A model generated the notes under the pieces. That model did no database searches and had not been told where the DNA came from. It worked only from the letters and a program-made list of their open reading frames with translations. From NCBI GenBank assembly GCA_964519885.1, contig CAZFLX010000003.1, positions 81,117 through 145,116 on the forward strand: a DNA stretch of 64,000 nucleotides. The letters are read 5' to 3'. Source of the DNA: GCA-002282575 sp964519885. Lineage in GTDB: Bacteria; Pseudomonadota; Gammaproteobacteria; Thiomicrospirales; Thiomicrospiraceae. The position numbers were made by a program, and so were the translations under genes. Every line of letters starts with the position of its first letter. Within the stretch, counting starts at the first letter, position 1. Below, in pieces: positions 24,964 to 33,049 of this stretch.

Positions 24964-26079
24964 TTAGCCTTTTAAGACTTCTTTCAGTGCCGCTAGGCAG
25001 AACAAGACTTTTTCTGGTTTGCTGCTCTGACCCATTAGGCCGATACGCCAAACTTTGCCAGCTAAAGCACCTAAGCCTGCTCCAATTTCGAGATTGTATT
25101 CATTTAATAAGCGACTACGTACCGTCGCATCATCAACCCCTTCAGGGATCCACACGCTGTTGAGTTGCGGTAGGCGGTCGGCTTCATTAACGACAAAGCT
25201 CATGCCCATGCTCTCAATGCCAGCTTTCAGTAGCTCGTGGTTACGTGCATGACGCGCCCAAGCCGCTTCTAAGCCTTCTTCCATCAACATAACCAGTGAT
25301 TCGTGCAGGGCATAAAGCGCGTTCACAGGGGCGGTGTGGTGGTAAGCGCGTTTCTGACCTGAACCCCAGTAAGCCATGACTAAATTCAAATCCATGAACC
25401 AGCTAGGTACTTTGGTTTTGCGGTTACGTACTTTTTCTAAAGCGCGTTCGCTAAAGCTAACAGGCGACAAGCCAGGCACGCAAGACAAGCATTTTTGTGT
25501 GCCCGAATAAATAGCATCGATACCCCAGTCATCAACGCGTAATTCCACACCCGTTAAAGAAGTTACTGCATCAACGATGGTTAAGCAGTTGTGTTTACGT
25601 GCAATTTCACAGAGCGTCTTAGCGTCAGAACGGGCACCCGTTGAGGTTTCAGCGTGTACGAAAGCGAGAATTTTGGCATCTGGGTTAGCTTGTAAGGCTG
25701 CTTCGACTTTATCCACCGAAACGGCACTGCCCCAAGCGTCTTCGACCACCACCGCTGTACCACCGAAACGCTCGATGTTTTCTTTCATGCGACCGCCAAA
25801 CACGCCATTGATACACACCACCACCTTGTCACCCGGTTCAACCAAGTTAACGAAACAGGTTTCCATACCCGCAGAACCAGGCGCAGAAACGGGCATGGTC
25901 ATTTCATTATTGGTTTGGAAGGCGTATTTCAACATCACCTTAATTTCATCCATCATGCGGATAAATTCTGGGTCTAAGTGACCAATGGTCGGACGTGACA
26001 TAGCCGCTAACACGCGAGGGTGAATGTCGGAAGGACCAGGGCCCATTAGGGTGCGAATCGGTGGGTTGAATGAGTTCAT
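24964..26079 (-). CDS. Serine/alanine-glyoxylate aminotransferase (class V PLP)
   Basis: A 371-residue cytosolic enzyme transferring the amino group of serine or alanine to glyoxylate to give glycine. The N-terminal LMGPGPSDIHPRVLAAMS, SAPGSAGMETCFVNL, AETSTG and the PLP-lysine motif YSGTQKCLSCVPGL are the class V signature of the AGT/SGAT group. GLGALAGKVWRIGLMG near the end holds the conserved substrate-binding arginine. It is divergent from glcDEF, which makes glyoxylate, so the pair forms a coherent glycolate-to-glycine route. Serine is the favoured donor given fhs nearby, but the preferred amino donor cannot be settled from sequence. Confidence 0.9.
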   Translation of the reverse strand: MNSFNPPIRTLMGPGPSDIHPRVLAAMSRPTIGHLDPEFIRMMDEIKVMLKYAFQTNNEMTMPVSAPGSAGMETCFVNLVEPGDKVVVCINGVFGGRMKENIERFGGTAVVVEDAWGSAVSVDKVEAALQANPDAKILAFVHAETSTGARSDAKTLCEIARKHNCLTIVDAVTSLTGVELRVDDWGIDAIYSGTQKCLSCVPGLSPVSFSERALEKVRNRKTKVPSWFMDLNLVMAYWGSGQKRAYHHTAPVNALYALHESLVMLMEEGLEAAWARHARNHELLKAGIESMGMSFVVNEADRLPQLNSVWIPEGVDDATVRSRLLNEYNLEIGAGLGALAGKVWRIGLMGQSSKPEKVLFCLAALKEVLKG

Positions 26080-26121
26080 GCGCGGGCTACCTTATTAAAA
26101 TCGAATAAATTTGGCTTAAAA

Positions 26122-26135
26122 TTGACCTAAGTCAA
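26122..26135. promoter_or_regulatory. Palindrome TTGAC-N4-GTCAA between divergent glyoxylate genes
   Basis: TTGACCTAAGTCAA is a perfect 5+5 inverted repeat in the 95-bp space between the aminotransferase and glcD. It is directly followed by TATAAT (26137-26142), a -10-like hexamer oriented toward glcD. The position suits an operator for a regulator of glycolate use; this is inference. Confidence 0.35.
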
Positions 26136-26174
26136 CTATAATAATTGAAATATTATGGCACTCAAGGGTTTCAA

Positions 26175-27611
26175 ATGGAAGTCATTAACGCACTGAAACA
26201 AGTACTTTCTGCTGACAGTTTACTGACCAGTGACGAAGCTTGTCGCCCGTTCGAGTGCGATGCCCTTTCTGCTTACCGTGAACGTCCTTTAGCGGTAGCC
26301 TTGCCGAGCGATGTGGAACAGGTAAAAGCGGTGCTGCGCATTTGTAAGCAGTATCAAGTGCCAGTGATTACGCGCGGTTCAGGAACTGGCTTAGCGGGTG
26401 GCAGTTTGCCACTAAAAGACGGTATTGTGCTGGGGCTTTCTAAGCTGAATAGAATTCTTAAAATTGACCCGCTTCAGCGTGTTGCCATTGTGCAGCCAGG
26501 AGTGCGTAATATTGTCGTCAGTGAAGCGGTAGCCGATTATGGTCTTTACTATGCGCCCGATCCTTCCTCTCAAATTGCTTGTTCGATTGGTGGTAATGTC
26601 GCGGAAAATTCGGGTGGGGTGCATTGCTTAAAATATGGGCTAACGGTGCATAACGTCACCTCCATTAAAATTGTCGATATGGATGGTACTGAATCGGTTT
26701 TCGATGAAAAAGACGATGGCATTGATCTGTTGGCGCTGATGAATGGCTCGGAAGGGTTATTGGGCGTGATTGTCGAGATCAAATTAAAGCTGTTACCTAA
26801 GCCCGAAGCGGCACAAGTGGTGATGGCGGCCTTTCATTCGGTGGGAGCTTGTGCCGATGCGGTAACACGGGTGCTAGAGCAGGGCATTATTCCCGCTGGT
26901 CTTGAAATGATGGATAAGTTTTCCATTATGGCGGCGGAAGCCTTTGCTAAGGTGGGCTATCCAACCGAGGCAGACGCTTTATTGCTGTGCGAAGTCGATG
27001 GCAGTCATGACCAAGTGCAAGTGGATGCCAAGCGCGTGGCGGATATTTTAACCCAGGCGGGTGCATACCAAATTCAACTGTCGCAGAACGAGGCGCAGCG
27101 CATTGCCTTATGGAAAGGGCGCAAAAATGCCTTTCCCGCTGTTGGGCGTTTTTCACCCGATTATTATTGTATGGATGGAACCATTCCGCGCAGTCAATTG
27201 GCTTATGTATTGGAAGAAATTGGTCGCTTGTCGGATAAATATGGGCTGAAAGTAGCGAATGTGTTTCATGCGGGTGATGGTAATTTGCACCCCCTCATTA
27301 TGTACGATGCCAATAAACCAGGTGAATTAGCGACCACAGAAGCTTTTGGTGGCGAGATTTTGAAACTCTGCGTTGATGTTGGCGGAACCATTACCGGTGA
27401 ACATGGTGTGGGTGTGGAAAAGTTGAATGCCATGTGTCATCAGTACCACACGCCAGAATTGGAAATTTTCCACGGTATTAAAGCGGTGTTTGATGATACG
27501 GGCTTGTTGAATCCTGGTAAGGCAGTGCCAACGCTACATCGCTGTGCTGAATTAGGGCACATGCACGTGCATCATGGTCAGCTGGCTCACCCGCATTTGG
27601 AGCGTTTTTAA
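26175..27611 (+). CDS. glcD: Glycolate oxidase, FAD-linked subunit GlcD
   Basis: Catalytic subunit that oxidises glycolate (and D-lactate) to glyoxylate. The 478-residue protein has a VAO/PCMH-type FAD domain with VITRGSGTGLAGGSLPLKDGI, GVRNIVVSEAV and IACSIGGNVAENSGG. The C-terminal FAD-oxidase domain has NVFHAGDGNLHPLI and GGTITGEHGVGVEK, with the conserved catalytic histidines. The ATG at 26175, six bases after AAGGG, is preferred over an upstream TTG. Its stop overlaps the glcE start (TAATG). With GlcE and GlcF it forms the membrane-associated complex. Confidence 0.95.
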   Translation: MEVINALKQVLSADSLLTSDEACRPFECDALSAYRERPLAVALPSDVEQVKAVLRICKQYQVPVITRGSGTGLAGGSLPLKDGIVLGLSKLNRILKIDPLQRVAIVQPGVRNIVVSEAVADYGLYYAPDPSSQIACSIGGNVAENSGGVHCLKYGLTVHNVTSIKIVDMDGTESVFDEKDDGIDLLALMNGSEGLLGVIVEIKLKLLPKPEAAQVVMAAFHSVGACADAVTRVLEQGIIPAGLEMMDKFSIMAAEAFAKVGYPTEADALLLCEVDGSHDQVQVDAKRVADILTQAGAYQIQLSQNEAQRIALWKGRKNAFPAVGRFSPDYYCMDGTIPRSQLAYVLEEIGRLSDKYGLKVANVFHAGDGNLHPLIMYDANKPGELATTEAFGGEILKLCVDVGGTITGEHGVGVEKLNAMCHQYHTPELEIFHGIKAVFDDTGLLNPGKAVPTLHRCAELGHMHVHHGQLAHPHLERF

Positions 27612-28597
27612 TGCCACATCAAAAACACATCGATAATCAAGTGATGCGCTGGTGCGAGCAAATTAAACAAGCGGGTTTGGATGGTAAGACGGTGCAAATC
27701 TTAGGCAATCATTCTAAAGTATTAGCCGATGACACAGCACAAACGCTCAGCACCGCTCACTATGAAGGTATTGTCAGTTATGAACCCGCTGAACTGGTGA
27801 TTACCGTTAAAGCAGGCACTAAGCTGAGTGAGTTGAAAGCGGTGTTGGCACAACACAATCAAATGTTGGGTTTTGAACCGCCCGATTATGGCGATTCGAC
27901 TATTGGCGGTACTTATGCGTGTGCGCTGACAGGACCTTCTCGTCCCTTTCGTGGCAGCCTGCGTGACTTTGTGCTGGGAACTAAACTGATTGATGGTCAA
28001 GGACGTTACCTCAGTTTTGGCGGTCGCATGATTAAAAACGTCGCTGGCTATGATGTGTCGCGCATGTTGGTGGGGTCTAAAGGGTCAATGGCTGTGGTGA
28101 CGGAGATGAGTCTGCGCGTCATTCCGCTCATGGAAGAGCGCACTTACCAAATGGAAATGTCGGAAAACGAAGCCATTTTATTGATGAATCAAATGGCAGG
28201 CACTTCTTTACCCTTGTCGGCAGCGGCTTATTATCAAGGTAAGTTCATGTATCGCGTTGCTGGCGCACATCCCTTACAGACCAATCGGGTTGGCGTGACA
28301 GAAATCGACAATGATGTTTGGGTGAGGCTGAATCCCTTCCGTCCGCAATTACCGCCCGACGTTAAGTTGTGGCGGTTGGATGTGGAAAGCACCACGCCCG
28401 CCATTGAAAACACCATTGCGGTAGGTTCTTGCGGTATGCGTCGCTGGGTGGCGAGTAAAGAGAAACCGAATCATCCTTACACCACCTTGTGGCAGGCTTA
28501 TTTTGCCCCCCGTCATAATGACACGCCACGCGTTGCCCATCTTAAAAATGGATTGCGTGATGTGTTTGATCCACACAATATTTTCAAACAAATGTAA
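27611..28597 (+). CDS. glcE: Glycolate oxidase, FAD-binding subunit GlcE
   Basis: A 328-residue second flavin-domain subunit of glycolate oxidase, related to GlcD but shorter. It has the FAD-binding EPAELVITVKAGTKLSEL, GFEPPDYGDSTIGG and GGRMIKNVAGYDVSRM segments. The C-terminal MRRWVASKEKPNHPY and FDPHNIFKQM are usual for GlcE. Overlaps glcD by one base; glcF follows eight bases after its stop. Confidence 0.94.
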   Translation: MPHQKHIDNQVMRWCEQIKQAGLDGKTVQILGNHSKVLADDTAQTLSTAHYEGIVSYEPAELVITVKAGTKLSELKAVLAQHNQMLGFEPPDYGDSTIGGTYACALTGPSRPFRGSLRDFVLGTKLIDGQGRYLSFGGRMIKNVAGYDVSRMLVGSKGSMAVVTEMSLRVIPLMEERTYQMEMSENEAILLMNQMAGTSLPLSAAAYYQGKFMYRVAGAHPLQTNRVGVTEIDNDVWVRLNPFRPQLPPDVKLWRLDVESTTPAIENTIAVGSCGMRRWVASKEKPNHPYTTLWQAYFAPRHNDTPRVAHLKNGLRDVFDPHNIFKQM

Positions 28598-28605
28598 GCC
28601 CAATT

Positions 28606-29805
28606 ATGCAGACGCAACTTCAGCCTGAATGGCTCAACACGCCCGATGGTCAAACCGCCGATACCATTTTACGTAACTGCGTGCATTGTGGTTTTTGTTT
28701 GTCGGCCTGTCCAACTTATGGTTTACTGGGGGATGAGTTAGACTCGCCACGCGGACGCATTTATCTGATTAAAAGCCTGTTGGAAGGCAATGATGTTTCA
28801 CGTGAATCCTTGTCGCACCTTGATAAGTGCCTAACCTGTCGTTCTTGCGAAACCACCTGTCCTTCAGGGGTTGAGTACGGGCATTTGCTCGATATTGGTC
28901 GTCATGCCATGGAACAACAGGTGTCTCGTCCGCTATGGCAGCGCCTAATGCGCTGGGGTGTGCGTAAAAGCTTAACTACGCCTTGGTTCTTTAATTTGTT
29001 GGTTACGTCAATGCCGTTTTTGCGCCATTCGCAAGCAGTGGCTTACTCGGTTAATGAGTTGGCTTTGCAGCAACAATTGGCAGACAGGGCAGATGTGCTC
29101 AAATCGAGCGTGTTGTTACTTAAAGGCTGTGTTCAGCCCGCCTTAGCGCCGAATATTAACCAAGCCAGTATTAAGGTGCTGAATAAACTGGGTTGGCATG
29201 TCATCGAAACCGCACAAAGCCAATGTTGTGGGGCGTTGAATCAGCATTTGTCAGCCCATGATGATGCCACGGCACAGGTGAAAGCCAATATCGATGCTTG
29301 GTATCCTTATTTGCAACAGGGCGTGAAAGCGATTATTTCTACTGCCAGTGGTTGTGGTGTGATGCTAAAAGACTATGGTCATTTACTACGTGCCGATGGC
29401 GATTATGCTGAAAAAGCGCGTGCGGTTGCCGAAGCCAGTGTCGATATTTCCGAGTTTTTGCTCACCCAAGACTTGTCGAAATTCACCCATTTCGATAACC
29501 AGACCATTACCTTCCATTCACCTTGTACGCTACAGCACGGGCAGAAATTGCAAGGTGTGGTCGAGCAGGCCTTGCGCAAACTGGGTTATCGAGTAAACTC
29601 GGTCAAAGATGCGCATTTATGTTGTGGCTCGGCAGGGACTTATTCGATTTTTCAGCCTAAAATCGCACGACAACTGCGCGACAATAAGCTAGAAAATTTG
29701 TTAGAACACAAAACCCATGTCATTGTTACGGCTAACATCGGTTGTTTAATGCATTTACAGAAAGGGACTAAGGTGCCTGTAAAACATTGGATTGAGATTT
29801 TGTAA
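28606..29805 (+). CDS. glcF: Glycolate oxidase, iron-sulfur subunit GlcF
   Basis: A 399-residue protein carrying two ferredoxin-like 4Fe-4S motifs, CVHCGFCLSACPTY (about 23-36) and CLTCRSCETTCPSG (about 76-89), which pass electrons from GlcDE to the quinone pool. Two CCG domains follow: SQCCGALNQHLSAHD, with its cysteine pair, and HLCCGSAGTY. The stop codon lies at the very start of a 125-bp palindrome. A near-parS sequence occurs early in the gene. Confidence 0.95.
   Translation: MQTQLQPEWLNTPDGQTADTILRNCVHCGFCLSACPTYGLLGDELDSPRGRIYLIKSLLEGNDVSRESLSHLDKCLTCRSCETTCPSGVEYGHLLDIGRHAMEQQVSRPLWQRLMRWGVRKSLTTPWFFNLLVTSMPFLRHSQAVAYSVNELALQQQLADRADVLKSSVLLLKGCVQPALAPNINQASIKVLNKLGWHVIETAQSQCCGALNQHLSAHDDATAQVKANIDAWYPYLQQGVKAIISTASGCGVMLKDYGHLLRADGDYAEKARAVAEASVDISEFLLTQDLSKFTHFDNQTITFHSPCTLQHGQKLQGVVEQALRKLGYRVNSVKDAHLCCGSAGTYSIFQPKIARQLRDNKLENLLEHKTHVIVTANIGCLMHLQKGTKVPVKHWIEIL
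28794..28809. promoter_or_regulatory. Degenerate parS-like sequence inside glcF
   Basis: TGTTTCACGTGAATCC matches 14 of the 16 parS consensus bases, with mismatches at positions 14 and 16. It encodes Val-Ser-Arg-Glu-Ser in frame. It may be a weak site or chance, because the codons alone create most of the match. Confidence 0.3.
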
Positions 29806-29928
29806 AAACCCTATTCCGCTGACATCTTGCGTTGTTGCGCGGTGCTCAACTCAGTCATGTACTTTGTGTACATTCCTTCGTTTGTGCTCCGTGCGCCTAG
29901 CAATTTTGTCAGCTCATAACGGGTTTTT
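29804..29928. repeat. 125-bp imperfect palindrome (long hairpin element) between glcF and fhs
   Basis: The ends AAAAACCC (29804-29811) and GGGTTTTT (29921-29928) are exact complements. GCTGACA and TGTCAGC pair further in, as does GGTGCTC-like with GTGCTCC-like sequence. At the centre ATGTAC (29857-29862) pairs with GTACAT (29868-29873) around TTTGT. The midpoint of the ends and of the core coincide near 29866, so the whole element is one symmetrical unit. It carries no gene and overlaps the glcF stop codon. The structure resembles small non-autonomous mobile repeats. It could also work as a terminator or mRNA-stabilising hairpin for glcDEF. No second copy is visible in this window. Confidence 0.75.
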
Positions 29929-29953
29929 CCGTTACTACTCTAAGGAACAAAGT

Positions 29954-31642
29954 ATGTCAGACATTAAGATTGCTCAAGCAGCGAAGATGAAACCGATTAT
30001 TCAATTGGCAGAAGAAACCTTTGCCATTCCTGCTGAGCAGCTTGATCCTTATGGACATTACAAAGCCAAAATTTCGTTAGATTACGTCAGTTCTTTGTCG
30101 CACAAACAGCAAGATGGCAAGCTCATTCTGGTCACTGCCATTAGCCCAACGCCAGCGGGTGAAGGTAAAACCACCACCACTGTTGGCTTAGGTGATGCGC
30201 TGAATCGCGTCGGTAAGGCAAAAGGTAAAAAAGCCATTATTTGTTTGCGTGAGCCATCGTTAGGACCTTGTTTCGGTATTAAGGGCGGTGCTGCGGGTGG
30301 TGGTTACGCGCAAGTCGTGCCGATGGAAGACATTAATCTGCATTTTACAGGTGATTTTCATGCCATTGGTGTGGCGCACAACCTGTTATCTGCGATGATT
30401 GATAACCACATCCATCACGGTAATGCACTCGACATTGATTCACGTCGCATTCGTTGGAAGCGAGTGATGGATATGAACGATCGCGCTTTGCGTGATATTA
30501 CCGTCGGCATGGGCGGACCTGCCAATGGTTATGTGCGTGAAGATGGCTTTGATATTGTCGTGGCTTCGGAAGTGATGGCGATTTTGTGTTTAGCGACCAA
30601 TCGTGCCGACCTTAAAGAGCGTTTGGGGCGCATCATCATCGGTTATAAAAAAGATGGCGTTACCCCCGTTTATGCCGCAGATTTGAAAGCGCATGGTGCG
30701 ATGGCGGCCCTATTAAAAGATGCTTTCAAGCCCAATTTAGTACAGACCTTAGAGAACAATTTAGCCATTGTGCATGGCGGACCTTTTGCCAATATCGCGC
30801 ATGGTTGTAACTCCGTCATTGCCACCAAAACCGCTTTAAAATTAGCCGATTATGCGGTTACTGAAGCGGGTTTTGGTGCTGATTTAGGCGCAGAAAAATT
30901 CTTCAATATCAAGTGCCGTACCACAGGCTTAAAGCCTTCGGCCGTGGTGCTGGTGGCGACGGTGCGTGCGCTGAAGTTTCATGGTGGTGTTGATAAAATG
31001 CACCTCAATCAAGAAAACTTAGCGGCCTTAGACAAGGGCTTTGCCAATCTAGAACGCCATTTAACCAATTTGCAACAACAATTTGGTCAACCCGTGGTGG
31101 TGTCGATTAACCATTTCACTTTCGATAGTGATGCCGAAATTGAGCTACTTCAGCGTAAGTGTGCCGAATTAGGTGCTGAGTCCGTAGTTTCACGTCATTG
31201 GGCGGAAGGCAGTGCAGGCGCAGAGGCCTTAGCCGAAAAAATCATGGCGATTGTCGATGAGCGCGATGCTCAGGTGACCTTCACTTATGATGACCAAACC
31301 CCACTATGGCATAAAATGGAAGCCGTTGCGACTAAGCTGTATGGCGCAAAAGAAATTGTCGCTTCCGCTAAAGTGAAAAAGGATATTGAGCAACTGCAAG
31401 CCAACTATGGGCATTTGCCCATTTGTATGGCAAAAACGCAAATGTCGTTTAGTACTGATCCCGCCTTGAAAGGCGCACCTAGTGGGCATACGGTGGAAAT
31501 CAGTGAGGTGAAATTGCAAAACGGTGCGGGGTTTATTGTTGCCATTGCTGGCAATATGATGACCATGCCAGGGTTACCAGCACGTCCAACGGCAGAAATT
31601 ATCGATATTGATGATGAAGGCGTGGTTACGGGATTGTTCTGA
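29954..31642 (+). CDS. fhs: Formate-tetrahydrofolate ligase
   Basis: Joins formate to tetrahydrofolate with ATP to give 10-formyl-THF. The 562-residue protein has the standard length. The ATP-binding TPAGEGKTTTTVGLGDAL lies near residue 70; EPSLGPCFGIKGGAAGGG and NLHFTGDFHAI follow. The C-terminal TMPGLPARPTAE is diagnostic. The ATG at 29954 with AAGGAA upstream is the true start; a longer reading frame runs back through the palindrome and is not coding. With the glycolate and serine-glyoxylate genes upstream, it suggests assimilation or balancing of one-carbon units from glycine and formate. Confidence 0.95.
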   Translation: MSDIKIAQAAKMKPIIQLAEETFAIPAEQLDPYGHYKAKISLDYVSSLSHKQQDGKLILVTAISPTPAGEGKTTTTVGLGDALNRVGKAKGKKAIICLREPSLGPCFGIKGGAAGGGYAQVVPMEDINLHFTGDFHAIGVAHNLLSAMIDNHIHHGNALDIDSRRIRWKRVMDMNDRALRDITVGMGGPANGYVREDGFDIVVASEVMAILCLATNRADLKERLGRIIIGYKKDGVTPVYAADLKAHGAMAALLKDAFKPNLVQTLENNLAIVHGGPFANIAHGCNSVIATKTALKLADYAVTEAGFGADLGAEKFFNIKCRTTGLKPSAVVLVATVRALKFHGGVDKMHLNQENLAALDKGFANLERHLTNLQQQFGQPVVVSINHFTFDSDAEIELLQRKCAELGAESVVSRHWAEGSAGAEALAEKIMAIVDERDAQVTFTYDDQTPLWHKMEAVATKLYGAKEIVASAKVKKDIEQLQANYGHLPICMAKTQMSFSTDPALKGAPSGHTVEISEVKLQNGAGFIVAIAGNMMTMPGLPARPTAEIIDIDDEGVVTGLF

Positions 31643-31663
31643 TAGCACGATTCAATTGAGTCA

Positions 31664-31692
31664 TTAAAAAGCCCTCGTCAGAGGGCTTTATT
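31664..31692. terminator. Intrinsic terminator between fhs and the SQR-like gene
   Basis: AAAGCCCTC (31668-31676) pairs with GAGGGCTTT (31681-31689) around GTCA. On the minus strand the stem is followed by a T5 run, so it serves the SQR-like gene best; toward fhs the T-run is short. Confidence 0.8.
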
Positions 31693-31703
31693 GTTGGTAT
31701 GGT

Positions 31704-32831
31704 TTAACGATATTGGCGCAAATACCACCATTCAAAGGCTTGTTTTGCCCAGTGGAGGAGTCGGCAAGGAATCATGAAGTTGCGCTTTTCATCACGCCAG
31801 ACCAAGATGCCGCGATCGTGCATATCCATAATGCACACCAACTCAATTTTCGTTTTCACGCTAGGCGTTTGACCACTTAACTCAGCTAGTAGGTTATCGG
31901 CGGCGGTTTTTGCTTGCAAATCGGCCATGTGAGCTTGCTTGGGTAACCATTCAGGCCCTGGATAACTGCCCGAATCACCCGCAACATAGGTGTGTTCCAA
32001 CCCTTGTACCTTGCCCATGTCATTAGCAGATAAAAAGCCACCCGATGAGAGTTCGATGCCCGCTTTGTCTGCCCACACTGGTCCTGTCATGCCAGGCATA
32101 AACAGGATTAAGTCGGCACTAATGGTTTCACCTTCGGTGACCACCGCATTGCTGTCAAAACGTACCAGTTTATGACCTAAGTGAGTGCTGATGTCTCTTT
32201 CTGCCATGCGAGTTAAAATACGGTCAACCGCTTCATCGCCTAGGCGTTGTCCAGGGCGCTTCGCTGGCGCAAAGAATTTGAAGGTGAAACGATCGCGAAT
32301 CCCTTCTGCTCTCATCCAGTTATCCAGTCCAAACAGTAATTCAAACATCGGACCGCCGCGCATGGCAGCTGGCTCATTGGGGTTGCTGGCGAAACCAAAC
32401 GCAATGGTGCCGCCTGTATCACGCATGGCAGCGAGCTTGTCTCGAATTTGCTCTGCTGCGGGAATACCCTCGCACAGTGCAATACTATGCTCAATACCAG
32501 GCAATTTCTTCATAAAACGACCACCAGAACCAATGATTAAGCCATCGTTGCGAATATCCCCTGCACTGGTATGCACGACGCGACCTTGCTCACTCAAGCC
32601 AGTCACTTGCGCTTTTATGTGCGTTAAGTTCATGCGTTTGAAAAAATTGACCAGCGGAATACGTAGCTGTTCACCGCGGCGTTTGCCTGTTGGAATCCAA
32701 ATCAGGCTGGGGTAGTAAATCAGCTCTTCGGTGGGGCTAATCAGGGTAATTTTGGCATCGGGGCGTTGAGCGCGCACGCGTTGCACAGCAGTGAGTGCGG
32801 CAAAGCCGCTACCAATAATAGAAATGTTCAT
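31704..32831 (-). CDS. Sulfide:quinone oxidoreductase-like flavoprotein
   Basis: A 375-residue FAD protein of the SQR/type-II NADH dehydrogenase fold: IIGSGFAALTAVQRV at the N-terminus, YYPSLIWIPTG, GLIIGSGGRFMKKLPGIE, and the C-terminal FAD loop TYVAGDSGSYPGPEWLPKQAHMA. The end RLLHWAKQAFEWWYLRQYR is an amphipathic membrane anchor typical of SQR. It would pass electrons from sulfide to quinone on the inner membrane. Only three cysteines exist (120, 333, 356). The redox cysteine near residue 160 of classical SQR, normally in GASCFGPAYEF, is replaced by the PAAMRGGPMFEL stretch. It may be a non-classical SQR type or oxidise another substrate. Confidence 0.8.
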   Translation of the reverse strand: MNISIIGSGFAALTAVQRVRAQRPDAKITLISPTEELIYYPSLIWIPTGKRRGEQLRIPLVNFFKRMNLTHIKAQVTGLSEQGRVVHTSAGDIRNDGLIIGSGGRFMKKLPGIEHSIALCEGIPAAEQIRDKLAAMRDTGGTIAFGFASNPNEPAAMRGGPMFELLFGLDNWMRAEGIRDRFTFKFFAPAKRPGQRLGDEAVDRILTRMAERDISTHLGHKLVRFDSNAVVTEGETISADLILFMPGMTGPVWADKAGIELSSGGFLSANDMGKVQGLEHTYVAGDSGSYPGPEWLPKQAHMADLQAKTAADNLLAELSGQTPSVKTKIELVCIMDMHDRGILVWRDEKRNFMIPCRLLHWAKQAFEWWYLRQYR

Positions 32832-32883
32832 GATGGCTCTTTTTAGGACGTTAACATAGTGATTGCATTCACTGATTATATAC

Positions 32884-32962
32884 CTCCCGTAAAGAATTTT
32901 CTAATTGAAAATCATGATGATGACCTATTAGCAAACGCCAAAGATGAAACCATCTACGGGAG
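32884..32962. repeat. Eight-base inverted repeat in the intergenic region
   Basis: CTCCCGTA (32884-32891) and TACGGGAG (32955-32962) are exact inverted copies 63 bp apart, in the 217-bp space between the SQR-like gene and the degenerate GGDEF gene. No gene lies between them. Function unknown. Confidence 0.35.
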
Positions 32963-33013
32963 ACAATTAACCAAAGCTAGAGGGCATCGCTAATCACTCA
33001 ATGAGGTGGACGT

Positions 33014-33049
33014 CTAAAAACGAGGGAAGCGAGGTGGTTAGAGCTTCCC
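33014..33049 (-). terminator. Intrinsic terminator of the GGDEF-like gene
   Basis: On the minus strand GGGAAGC (33049-33043) pairs with GCTTCCC (33030-33024) across a 12-base loop and is followed by TCGTTTTTAG. The stem begins inside the stop codon of the gene. Confidence 0.7.

Noticed and set aside
29792..29953. N-terminal extension of the fhs ORF through the palindrome
   Set aside because: The extra 54 residues are not FTHFS-like, overlap glcF and run across the 125-bp palindrome; the ATG at 29954 has a good SD.
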